From UBA6176 sp032119375 (GTDB taxonomy: Bacteria; Verrucomicrobiota; Verrucomicrobiia; Limisphaerales; UBA9464): a DNA stretch of 15,087 nucleotides. The notes under the pieces were generated by a model, which did no database searches, was not told where the DNA came from, and saw only the letters and a list, made by a program, of their open reading frames with translations. This document shows, in pieces, positions 6,824 to 14,758 of this stretch; within the stretch, counting starts at the first letter, position 1; each line of letters begins with the position of its first letter. A program made the translations under genes and the position numbers. The DNA is taken from the NCBI GenBank assembly GCA_964430505.1, contig CAYSGH010000095.1, positions 1-15,087 of the forward strand. The letters are read 5' to 3'.

Positions 6824-8115
6824 GCGCCCAGGACAGCCTGCATGGGTGGCGCCGGATGGCCGTGCTGGGCGTGGCGATGGCGGGGCTGTTGTTTGATGGG
6901 TTCGAGCTGGGCCTGATGCCGGTGGCGTCGTTGTCGGTGTCCAAGGACCTGCTGGGCAAGTCCTACACGGCGGCGCTCGGCGGCGAGTGGTTCGCGCGGT
7001 TCACGGCGGCGTTGATGCTCGGGGCGGCGCTCGGCGGCATCTTCCTGGGCAACCTGGGCGACCGGATCGGCCGGACGCGTGCGCTGGGGGTGAGCGTGTT
7101 GTTCTACTCGGTGTTCGCCGGGTTGGGCGCATGGGTGCGGACACAGGAGGAGATGCTGGCGCTGCGGTTCCTGGTGGGGCTGGGCGTGGGCGGCGTGTGG
7201 CCGAACTCGGTGGCGTTGGCGGCGGAGTGTTGGCCGGGGCGCTCGCGTCCGATCATCGCGGGCGTGATGGGCGCGGCGTTGAACGCGGGCATCCTGCTGC
7301 TTTCGCAGGTGGCGCGGGGCTGGCCGATCTCGGAGGGGTCGTGGCGTTGGTTGTTCCAGTTGGCGGGGGTGCCGGCGTTGCTGGGCTTGGCGGCCTTGAC
7401 GGTGGTGCCGGAGTCGCCGCTGTGGCTGGCGGCACGAGGCGGCGGCCCGGAGGCCACGGGCGGCCATCGGCCAACGCGCGCGCCGGCGGGGTCCGGATTG
7501 GTGGAATTGTTCCGGCCGCCCATCCTCCGGCGGACGTTGATGGGGATGTTGTTGGGGTCGATCCCGATGGTGGGGGCGTGGGCGGCCAGCAAGTGGATGA
7601 TCCCATGGGCGGACAAGGTGGGCGCGGCGGCGGGCCAACCGGGCTACAAGGCGCTGACGCAGGGCGCCTGGGCGACCGGGGCGGTCGTGGGGAGCTTCGT
7701 GGGCGCGCAGGTGGCGGCGGCGATGGGCCGGCGGCGCGCGTACGCGTTCATCAGCGCGGGCGCCACGGCGTTGACCCTCGTGATGTTCCTGGGAACGGAG
7801 CCGTTGCGGCCCGGGTTCCTGTGGGTGGTGCTGGGGCAGGGGTTTGTCTCGACGTTGTTCTTCGGGTGGCTGCCGTTGTACTTGCCGGAGCTGTTTCCCA
7901 CGCGGGTGCGGGCGGCGGGGAGCGGGTTGGCCTACAACGTGGGGCGGTTCGCCACGGCGGCGGGCGTGCTGGGCGCGGGGATGTTGTTTGCCGCGATGGG
8001 CGGGTCCTACCCGCGGGTGGGCGCCGTGTGCGGCCTGGTGTACCTGCTGGGCCTCGTGGCCGTGGCCTGGGCGCCGGACACCTCCAGCCACGATCTCGAA
8101 GGGAAGAAACCGTGA
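6820..8115 (+). CDS. MFS transporter, sugar/organic acid type
   Basis: A 431-aa inner-membrane transporter of the major facilitator superfamily, with about 12 hydrophobic segments. Motif A, GNLGDRIGRTR, is at 77-87. RFLVGLGVGGVWPNS (117-130) and PESPLWL (198-204) match the sugar/aromatic-acid/sialate branch, as does LPELFPTRVRAAG (355-367) in the C-terminal half. The central cytoplasmic loop (about 205-228) is short and Gly-rich. GGGAGG-like sequence GGGAGG (6808-6813) lies 6 nt before the ATG, a good ribosome binding site, and the start overlaps the dehydrogenase stop by 4 nt. Third positions are very G-rich (many GTG, TTG, GCG codons). Substrate is unknown; its neighbours suggest a sugar, sugar acid or small hydroxyacid. 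Confidence 0.93.
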   Translation: MSAQDSLHGWRRMAVLGVAMAGLLFDGFELGLMPVASLSVSKDLLGKSYTAALGGEWFARFTAALMLGAALGGIFLGNLGDRIGRTRALGVSVLFYSVFAGLGAWVRTQEEMLALRFLVGLGVGGVWPNSVALAAECWPGRSRPIIAGVMGAALNAGILLLSQVARGWPISEGSWRWLFQLAGVPALLGLAALTVVPESPLWLAARGGGPEATGGHRPTRAPAGSGLVELFRPPILRRTLMGMLLGSIPMVGAWAASKWMIPWADKVGAAAGQPGYKALTQGAWATGAVVGSFVGAQVAAAMGRRRAYAFISAGATALTLVMFLGTEPLRPGFLWVVLGQGFVSTLFFGWLPLYLPELFPTRVRAAGSGLAYNVGRFATAAGVLGAGMLFAAMGGSYPRVGAVCGLVYLLGLVAVAWAPDTSSHDLEGKKP

Positions 8116-11100
8116 GAGCCTCCATCGTGAATGCTAGAAGAGGGAACTCTATGGGGCCCATGGGCCTCATAGGCCTTGCAGCCGCGCTCACCGCGCGCGC
8201 CGCCTTTGACGACCCCAACGCGGACCGCGCCGCCCTGCCGGCCGTGCCGCCCGGGTTCTCGGTGACCTTCTATGCGCGGGAGCCGTTGGTGCGGCAGCCG
8301 TGCTCCATGGCCTTCGACCTCCGCGGCCGGCTCTGCGTGGGCATGGGGCCCCAGTACCGCAACCCGACGCCCAAGACCCCCGGCGACTCCGTGGTGCTCG
8401 TCCTCGACACCGACGGCGACGGCACGGCCGACACGACGAAGGTGTTCGCAACGGGGTTCAACGCGATCCAGGGGCTCGCTTGGCGCGGGCGCGACCTGTG
8501 GGTGGCCAACGCCCCGGACCTCACCGTGGTGCGCGACCTCGACGGGGACGACGTGGCGGACCAGTACGTCCGGTTGTACACGGACCTGGGCAACCTCGAG
8601 CACGGGTTGCACGGGCTGAACTGGGGGCCCGACGGCCTCCTCTACATGACCAAGGGCAACTCCAAGGGCCTCACCCAGCCCGGGCGCGTCGCGCCCAAGG
8701 CGTTCCGTGACCTGTGGGGCGTCACGGCCCCGCCGGGCACGCCCGACCTGCCCCCGCCCCAGACGTTCACCCGGGACACCTATCAACGCGCCTTCCATGA
8801 CCCCAACGACGACTGGGGCCGCGAGGGCGGCGTGCTCCGCTGCGAGCCCGATGGCTCCGGCCTCGAGATCGTCTCGCGCGGCTGCCGCAACCCCTGGGAC
8901 ATGGCCTTCGACGACGGCTTCAACGGACTCGTCACGGACAATGACCAGACGTCCGGCGACCGCGTCTTCATGCCGTTCCCGGGCGCGCACTTCGGATGGA
9001 ACCACCCGTGGAGCGCGCATTGGTCGGACGCGCCGCACGCGCCCAGTGCGCCGGTGAGCGGGCCGTTGTTCGAGGGTTCCTACACCGGCGTGGTCCACGC
9101 CAACGCACCGGCCTTCCCTGCCAGCCATCGCGGCGTCTTCCTCGTCAACGACTGGCTCCGCAAGGGCACCTTCGTGTGGCGACCCACGTGGGACGGCGCG
9201 CTGCTTCGTCCGTCCGGCGGCACCTGGGAACCCTTCGTCACCGGCGGCAACGCCCTCTTTAGGCCCACCGACCTCGCCTTCGGTCCCGACGGCGCCCTTT
9301 ATATCCTCGGGTGGAGCGCCGGGTATGGCGCGGAATACAAGGACGGCCAGATGACCAGCGAAGGCCGCGTGTTCCGCGTGGCCGCCAGCGCCGCCAACCC
9401 GTCCAACGCGAGCAACGCCCGCGCGGCTTCACCGCTGCGCCCGCCCCATCCCATCGGAGCCCAATCCGACGAGCAGCTCCTCGCCGCGCTCGACGCGGCC
9501 ATCCCCGCCTGGCGCACGGACGCGCAGGAAGCCTTGGTGCAACGTGCCACACGATCGCGGGAGACGCGCGACCTCCTGATGGGCGAGCTGCGCCAGCCCG
9601 CCGGCGAGGCCCGCGAAACCTGGGCCGCGTGGGCGCTCGGGCGCGTGGCCCCCAACGACCCCGAGGTCACCGCACGCTTCGCGGCGCTCGCCTCCGACGC
9701 CGGCCGTTCCCTGAATCTCCGCGTCCAGGCCCTTCGCATCCTCGCCTTCCGCGCCCGTCGCGGCGGCGACGCACAGGTCGCCTCGAAGCAGGTCCTGGAG
9801 GCCTTGCGGTCCGGCGAGGCCCGGCTGCGCTTCGAGGGCATTGCGGCGGCGCGCGAGGCCCGTGTGACGGCCGCGGTGCCCGCGCTGGTGGACCTCGTGG
9901 CGGGCGAGGCCGACCCCACGACCTTCTATGCCGGATGGCAGGCGCTGCGCCTGCTGGCCCCCATGGAACGCCTGCGCGGCGCGCTCACGGACGCACGCCC
10001 GGCCGTGCGGCGCGCCGCGTTGCTGGCGTTGCTGGAGGATCATCGGCTCCATGCGCCCGAGGTCCGCGCCCTCGTGCGGGACGCCGACCCACGCGTCGCC
10101 GGGATCGCGTCGTCGTGGGTCCGGAAGGCGGAGGGCGGGGGCGAGTCGCTGGAATTGCGCGGGCGTCCGCTGGACGCGTCGGGCGTGGCCGCGAAGGACG
10201 GGGCCGTCGAGCCGCCGCCGCCGTCGGTGGTGGTCAAGGTCCGGTCGAAGGGACGTCGCGAGCCCCGCGTCGTGGCGACGGGCTTCAAGCGGGGCACGGC
10301 GGCCTACGTGGACCGGGCCTACAAGCTGCGCGAGGTGACGGGATCGCTTGCGGGCGCGGACCTCGTGCAGACGTCGAACGACGACGACGGCAGCACGGGC
10401 GACGGGTGGCTGGAGATGGAGCTGGTGCGCCCGGCGCGCGTGCACGTGGCGTTGGACACGCGGAGCCCGCACGTGCCGGCGTGGTTGCAGAGGGGCTTCC
10501 AGCGCACGACGAACGTCGTCCGCGCCGAGGGCTTCGAGTGCGTCGTGTTTGCCGCCGAGTTCCCGGGCGGCACGGTCCGGCTGGGAGGCAACACGGACGA
10601 CGGCAAGGCGGGGGGCAAGGGCCATTACCTGGTGGCCGTGGAGCCGTTGCCCGTCGCGCCGCCGTCCAACGCCACCACGCTGGAAGGCACGCTGGAACGG
10701 CTGGCGACGGCCGACGTGCGGCGCGGCCAATGGTTGTTCCAGCACCCGCGCGGCGCCGCCTGCGTGCAGTGCCATCGGCTCGAAGGACGCGGCAACGCCT
10801 TCGGGCCGGACCTGGCCGGGATTGGCAGCCGCGCGACGGCGCGCCACTTGGCGGAGTCGGTGGTGCACCCGGGCGCGGTGGTGACCGAGGGCTTCCGGAT
10901 GGAGACCGTCGAGACGGCGGAGGGCGAGCTGGCGGGGATCTTGTTGGAGGAAAGCGGGCTGAGCGTGGCGCTGGGGTTGCCGGGCGGGCGTCGCGAGGTC
11001 GTGGCGAAGACGCGCATCACGGGCCGGCGCACGGCCCCGGGCTCGGCCATGCCGGCGTTCGACACGATGTTGACCGCGCAGGACGTCGCGGACGTGGTGG

Positions 11101-11996
11101 CCTACCTGCTGGCGCAGAAGGCGGCCCCGACGAAGGCGTTCGTGCCGTCGGTGGAGAAGCTCCCGGGCCGGCTTCGGCTGCGGCACGGGACGGTGGCGTT
11201 GGGCGACTTCGTCTTCGAGGACCCCAAGATCCTCCGGCCGCATTGGGCAAACCTCCGCGCGCCGGATGGCACGCCCGTGTCGCGCACGCATCCGCCCGTG
11301 GCCGGAGTCGATGCCACGGACCACGACACGATGCACCCCGGCTTGTGGCTGGGGTTCGGCGACCTGTCGGGCGCGGACTTCTGGAGGAACAAGGCCCGGA
11401 TGGAGCACGTGCGGTTCGTGCGCGAGCCGGAGGCGCGGGACGGCGGGGTGTCGTTCGCGACCCTGACGCGGTTGACGGGGCCCGACGGGCGGCACGTGTG
11501 CGACGCGGAGCATGCCTTCCGGGTCGTGGGCCAGGGCGCGGCATGGGGCGTGGATTGGACGGCCACGTTCCGGTCGGAGGCGGGCGAGTTTTGGTTTGGG
11601 GACCAGGAGGAGATGGGGTTGGGGGCGCGGGTGGCGACGCCGTTGACGGAGAAGGCCGGGGGCCGGGTCCGGAGCAGCGCCGGGCGGGAGACGGCGCGCG
11701 ACACGTGGGGCCAGCCGGCGGACTGGTGCGACTACTCGGGCACCGTGGAGGGGCGTCCGGCGGGCATCACGTTGATGGCGGACAACCCGGGCTTTCGCCC
11801 ATCCATGTGGCACAACCGGGACTACGGCGTGTTCGTGGCGAACCCGTTCGGGCTGGCGTCGATGAAGCAGGGCGAGACGAGCCGGGTGAAGGTGCCGGCC
11901 GGCGTGCCGTTCACGGTGCGGTTCGGGGCGGTGCTGCACGCCGGGGCGGCGCCCGACCCGGCCGCGTGGTTCCGGGACTTCGTGGCACGGCGGTAA
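8112..11996 (+). CDS. Giant secreted propeller-HEAT-cytochrome c-DUF6807 protein
   Basis: About 1,294 aa, probably a periplasmic or surface redox protein. Order: signal peptide (1 to about 31); PVC 'membrane-bound dehydrogenase' beta-propeller related to sorbosone/glucose dehydrogenases (about 45-425, with repeated DGDG and GPDG-type turns); HEAT-like alpha repeats (about 451-672); a beta module (about 718-845) resembling domains attached to polysaccharide-active enzymes; a PVC-type haem domain (about 855-1003) with CVQCH at 884-888 and likely axial Met980 in GSAMPAF; and DUF6807/PmoA (about 1020-1292) with HPGLWLGFGDLSGADFW and WHNRDYGVFVANPFG. GTG 8112 overlaps the MFS stop (GTGA) and supplies arginines for the signal peptide; ATG 8151, preceded by GAGGG, is a real alternative (1,281 aa). 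It would pass electrons from an oxidised sugar-like substrate to the haem. DUF6807 is usually a separate protein; its fusion here is notable. Confidence 0.9.
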   Translation: MRASIVNARRGNSMGPMGLIGLAAALTARAAFDDPNADRAALPAVPPGFSVTFYAREPLVRQPCSMAFDLRGRLCVGMGPQYRNPTPKTPGDSVVLVLDTDGDGTADTTKVFATGFNAIQGLAWRGRDLWVANAPDLTVVRDLDGDDVADQYVRLYTDLGNLEHGLHGLNWGPDGLLYMTKGNSKGLTQPGRVAPKAFRDLWGVTAPPGTPDLPPPQTFTRDTYQRAFHDPNDDWGREGGVLRCEPDGSGLEIVSRGCRNPWDMAFDDGFNGLVTDNDQTSGDRVFMPFPGAHFGWNHPWSAHWSDAPHAPSAPVSGPLFEGSYTGVVHANAPAFPASHRGVFLVNDWLRKGTFVWRPTWDGALLRPSGGTWEPFVTGGNALFRPTDLAFGPDGALYILGWSAGYGAEYKDGQMTSEGRVFRVAASAANPSNASNARAASPLRPPHPIGAQSDEQLLAALDAAIPAWRTDAQEALVQRATRSRETRDLLMGELRQPAGEARETWAAWALGRVAPNDPEVTARFAALASDAGRSLNLRVQALRILAFRARRGGDAQVASKQVLEALRSGEARLRFEGIAAAREARVTAAVPALVDLVAGEADPTTFYAGWQALRLLAPMERLRGALTDARPAVRRAALLALLEDHRLHAPEVRALVRDADPRVAGIASSWVRKAEGGGESLELRGRPLDASGVAAKDGAVEPPPPSVVVKVRSKGRREPRVVATGFKRGTAAYVDRAYKLREVTGSLAGADLVQTSNDDDGSTGDGWLEMELVRPARVHVALDTRSPHVPAWLQRGFQRTTNVVRAEGFECVVFAAEFPGGTVRLGGNTDDGKAGGKGHYLVAVEPLPVAPPSNATTLEGTLERLATADVRRGQWLFQHPRGAACVQCHRLEGRGNAFGPDLAGIGSRATARHLAESVVHPGAVVTEGFRMETVETAEGELAGILLEESGLSVALGLPGGRREVVAKTRITGRRTAPGSAMPAFDTMLTAQDVADVVAYLLAQKAAPTKAFVPSVEKLPGRLRLRHGTVALGDFVFEDPKILRPHWANLRAPDGTPVSRTHPPVAGVDATDHDTMHPGLWLGFGDLSGADFWRNKARMEHVRFVREPEARDGGVSFATLTRLTGPDGRHVCDAEHAFRVVGQGAAWGVDWTATFRSEAGEFWFGDQEEMGLGARVATPLTEKAGGRVRSSAGRETARDTWGQPADWCDYSGTVEGRPAGITLMADNPGFRPSMWHNRDYGVFVANPFGLASMKQGETSRVKVPAGVPFTVRFGAVLHAGAAPDPAAWFRDFVARR

Positions 11997-12009
11997 GGGG
12001 GCGAGTGAG

Positions 12010-12040
12010 CCTGGAAACGGCGGTCAAAGACCGTTTCCAG
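12010..12040 (+). terminator. Strong hairpin after the giant gene, no T tract
   Basis: CTGGAAACGG (12011-12020) and CCGTTTCCAG (12031-12040) form a perfect 10-bp stem around a 10-nt loop, starting 14 nt past the stop codon. A different pairing, CGGTC with GACCG inside the loop, is also possible. No run of T follows, so it may be a transcript-end stabiliser or a factor-dependent stop rather than a classical intrinsic terminator. Confidence 0.45.
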
Positions 12041-12054
12041 GGGCGAATCCGGTT

Positions 12055-12131
12055 CTGTAGGCCGGGTCCCCTGACCCGGCGCACCGGGCATGCGGCATCG
12101 CTGCCGCCGCGTGAGGGCACGCGGCCTGCAG
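12055..12131 (+). repeat. 77-bp REP-like palindromic element, copy B
   Basis: The inverted counterpart of the element at 39-115. The ends are CTGTAGGCC (12055-12063) and GGCCTGCAG (12123-12131), one mismatch from a perfect inverted repeat. It contains the same two internal hairpins, GCCGGGTC/GACCCGGC and GCCGCGTG/CACGCGGC, in the opposite order. Five substitutions separate the copies, most of them outside the stems. It lies 58 bp past the stop of the giant haem protein gene and 139 bp before imuA. Relative to the upstream gene it has the same orientation as copy A. Confidence 0.85.
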
Positions 12132-12270
12132 GACGCCCAAGGGCCGTGTCTAGAGTCCGTCCCCTGGGTCGGACCGCCGTTGTCCCACCCCTTGTGCAAG
12201 GTTTCCATTCCATCCGGGACGCGCCTCGGTACGGTGACCGGCCCGGCGGGGAAGAAACGAGCCACAAGCC
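12132..12270 (+). promoter_or_regulatory. Presumed imuAB promoter region
   Basis: This 139-bp stretch lies between element B and the imuA start. It must contain the promoter unless imuA is read through from the giant gene. I looked for a LexA-type operator (CTG-N10-CAG and GAAC-N4-GTTC forms) and did not find a clear one; the operator of this lineage may differ. No convincing -35/-10 pair is visible. GGGGAAGAAA at about 12249-12258 is purine-rich but lies too far from the ATG to be a normal ribosome binding site. Confidence 0.3.
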
Positions 12271-12954
12271 ATGGGAGAAAGCCGCATCTCGGGTCTGGAG
12301 GAACTGCTGCGGACGCGCGTGCCCAACGTGCGCCTGGGCATCCATGGGCGGCCTCGCAACCCCGTCGTCCCCACCGGCGTCGCGCCCCTCGACGCGCTCC
12401 TCGGCGGCGGCCTGGCCGGGGGCGACCTCACCGAGCTGGTGGGCGACGGTCCGGTGTCCGGGTCGGCCCAGGTGTTGCACGCCTTCCTGCGCAGCCTCGC
12501 GCGCGCCGGGCGCTTCATGGCCTTGATCGACGGGGCCGACAGCCTCGACATCGACGCAGAGGAACCCGCCGTGTTGTCCCGGCTCCTGTGGGTGCGATGC
12601 CGTTCCGCCGCCGAGGCGCTGAAGGCCGCCGACCTCGTCCTGCGCGACCGCAACCTCCCGGTGGTCGTCATTGACCTGAAGCTCAACCCCGTCGCCCAGC
12701 TCCGCCGCATCTCGGGCAGCGTGTGGCATCGGTTCTCGCGCCTTGCGGAGCACCAGGGCTCCACGGTCCTGGTCATCACCCCCCTCGCCCTCGTGGGCGG
12801 CGCGGCCGCGCGCGTGTCCGTGTCCATGGCCCGCCCGTCCGGCGCCCTCGAGGCCACCGTCGGGCCCGAGGCCGCCTTGAACGGGCTCCGGTTCGCCCTG
12901 TTGCGACAAGAATCCAACGCGTCGGAGCCCGGGGCCGCCGGGCGCGTCGCCTGA
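12271..12954 (+). CDS. imuA: ImuA-like RecA-fold mutagenesis protein
   Basis: A 227-aa RecA-related protein of the ImuA type, which works with ImuB and DnaE2 in error-prone translesion synthesis after DNA damage. LDALLGGGLAGGDLTELVG (40-58) is the typical ImuA/RecA entry to the nucleotide-binding core, and VVVIDL (131-136) is the Walker B-like strand. The P-loop position is degenerate: residues 58-66 read GDGPVSGSA where RecA has GPESSGKT, so the Lys and Thr are replaced and ATP hydrolysis is unlikely. This suits an accessory, RecA-like scaffold. It begins at ATG 12271 and ends 7 bp before imuB, a two-gene operon. The imuA name rests on the domain type plus adjacency to imuB; by itself it could only be called a RecA-like protein. 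Confidence 0.85.
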   Translation: MGESRISGLEELLRTRVPNVRLGIHGRPRNPVVPTGVAPLDALLGGGLAGGDLTELVGDGPVSGSAQVLHAFLRSLARAGRFMALIDGADSLDIDAEEPAVLSRLLWVRCRSAAEALKAADLVLRDRNLPVVVIDLKLNPVAQLRRISGSVWHRFSRLAEHQGSTVLVITPLALVGGAAARVSVSMARPSGALEATVGPEAALNGLRFALLRQESNASEPGAAGRVA

Positions 12955-12961
12955 GGCCACC

Positions 12962-14758
12962 ATGTTTGCCGTCGTCCATGCCCATGCGTTCCCGTTGCAG
13001 GCCGTGCTCCGGCACGAGCCCGGCATGGCGGCCCGCCCGTTCGCGCTCGTGGACCCGGCGCAGGCCAACCCCCGCGTCGTCGCCCTCAACGGCGTCGCCC
13101 GCGCCAGCGGGGTGGAGGAAGGGCTCACGGCCCCGCAGGCGCTGGCGCGTTGCCCCGGCGTGGTCGTGCGGCATCGGTCCGGCGCCGCCGAGGACGCGGC
13201 GCGCGACGCCATGGTCCAGGCGGCCAACGCCTTCTCGCCCGGCCTGGAATGGACGGCCGCCGGATGCGTGACGCTCGACATGCGTGGGTTGTCCGACCCC
13301 GGTCCGGAGCCGTCGCCGGAGGCCTTGAGGGGCTGGGGTGGGCGGCTTGCGGAGGCGATGGCAGGCCTGGGCCTTGCGGTGCGGGTGGGACTGGGGCCAA
13401 CGCCCGGGGTGGCGCGCCACGCGGCCATGGCCCCCGGAACGGCCGATGATGCGCGGGTCGTCGTGGTGACGCCGGGCGAGGCGGCAGCCTTCGTGGCGTC
13501 GTTGCCGGTGGCGACGCTCGAACCGTCGCCCCATGCCGCGCGGATGCTGGAGCAATGGGGGGTGCGTTCCGTGGGCGACCTGCTGCGGCTGGGGCAAGGG
13601 GAGCTTGCGGAACGACTGGGGCTGGAGGCGTTCGCGTTGTGGGCGGCCGCGTCCCATGCGGCGTCGCGGCCGCTGCGGCACGAGCGGCTGCCCGAGACCT
13701 TCGCCGAGGAGGCGCCGCTGGACCCGCCGGTGGAGATGGCGGAGCCGTTGTTGTTCCTGTTGCGACGGTTCGCGGATTCCCTGTCGAAGCGGCTCGAAGG
13801 GGCGGGGCGCGCGGCCGGCGAGCTGGCGCTGCGCCTGCGGCTGGAGTCGGGCGACATCATGGACCAGCGCCTGCGGCTGCCCCAGCCCACGCACCGGGCC
13901 GAGGTGTTGTTCCGGATGCTGGCGACGCATCTCGAGGGGTTGCGCACCCCGGCGGCCGTCTCGGGCATCCGGCTCCATGCCGAGCCCGCCCGGCCGCACC
14001 AACACCAGTTCGGGCTCTTCGAGTCCGCGCTGCGCGACCCACACCAGTTCCAGGAAACCCTCGCCCGCCTCGCCGCGCTTGTCGGGCCCGACCGCGTCGG
14101 ATCACCCGTGCGCATCGAGGGGCATCGGCCGGACCAGTTCCGGATCGTGCCGCCGGACTTCGAGGCGGCCGCGTCCGACGTGGGGCGACGGGTGCTGGAG
14201 TGGCTGCGGCCGGTGCCGGTGCGTCGCCTGCGCCCGCCGTTGCCGGCCACGGTGGAGGGTGCGCCGCGTCGCCGCGCGGGGGCGGCGAGTTCCACGGACC
14301 CGTTGGACGGACGCCGGACGACCGCGCCCATCGAGCCACGCACGCCCGGCCGCGGCAGCGTGTTGTCGGCCTCGGGCATGGCGGCGTTGCTGGACCCGCT
14401 GTTTCGTCCGCAGGGCAAGGCCCCGGCGCCGGCGGGGGCGGAGGGCCCCGGGACGACGCCGGCCGTTCCCGCGCCTGTTCCGGTTCCAGCCCCCGCGTCC
14501 GTGGTGCCATTTCCGACGCCAACGCCTGGGTTGGAAGAACCCCGGGTGCACGCCCCGGGTCGGCCGTGGGCGGTGCGTTGCGCGTGGGTGGAAGGCCGCG
14601 TGCAGGTCGCCGTGGGCCCGGTCCATGCCTCGGGCGGTTGGTGGGAGGCGGTCCGGGCATGGCAACGGGTGGAATGGGACGTGACCGTGCAAGGCCGTCA
14701 TGGCCTGCGCCTCGCATGGGACGGCACGGCCTGGCAGGTGGAGGCCGTGATGGATTGA
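12962..14758 (+). CDS. imuB: ImuB-like inactive Y-family polymerase homologue
   Basis: A 598-aa Y-family DNA polymerase relative. The N-terminal palm/finger region (about 1-170), thumb-like helices (about 175-235, with LEQWGVRSVGDLLRLG) and little-finger region (about 240-345) are recognisable. The catalytic acids are missing: where active enzymes have DMDAFF, this has HAHAFP (6-11), and the S-[IL]-D-E motif reads TLDM (104-107). A beta-clamp-like motif QFGLF is at 349-353, followed by the ImuB-type DRVGSPVRIEGHRPDQFR (377-394). A Pro/Ala-rich linker (about 485-525) joins a small C-terminal domain (about 535-598). These features match ImuB, which carries partner and clamp contacts instead of synthesising DNA. 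GAGG precedes the ATG at close spacing. The paired dnaE2 is not found downstream in the window. Confidence 0.92.
   Translation: MFAVVHAHAFPLQAVLRHEPGMAARPFALVDPAQANPRVVALNGVARASGVEEGLTAPQALARCPGVVVRHRSGAAEDAARDAMVQAANAFSPGLEWTAAGCVTLDMRGLSDPGPEPSPEALRGWGGRLAEAMAGLGLAVRVGLGPTPGVARHAAMAPGTADDARVVVVTPGEAAAFVASLPVATLEPSPHAARMLEQWGVRSVGDLLRLGQGELAERLGLEAFALWAAASHAASRPLRHERLPETFAEEAPLDPPVEMAEPLLFLLRRFADSLSKRLEGAGRAAGELALRLRLESGDIMDQRLRLPQPTHRAEVLFRMLATHLEGLRTPAAVSGIRLHAEPARPHQHQFGLFESALRDPHQFQETLARLAALVGPDRVGSPVRIEGHRPDQFRIVPPDFEAAASDVGRRVLEWLRPVPVRRLRPPLPATVEGAPRRRAGAASSTDPLDGRRTTAPIEPRTPGRGSVLSASGMAALLDPLFRPQGKAPAPAGAEGPGTTPAVPAPVPVPAPASVVPFPTPTPGLEEPRVHAPGRPWAVRCAWVEGRVQVAVGPVHASGGWWEAVRAWQRVEWDVTVQGRHGLRLAWDGTAWQVEAVMD

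Noticed and set aside
12132..12270. LexA/SOS box upstream of imuA
   Set aside because: No match to the proteobacterial or Gram-positive LexA operator forms was found; the short CGGT/ACCG repeat near 12231-12244 is too weak to call.
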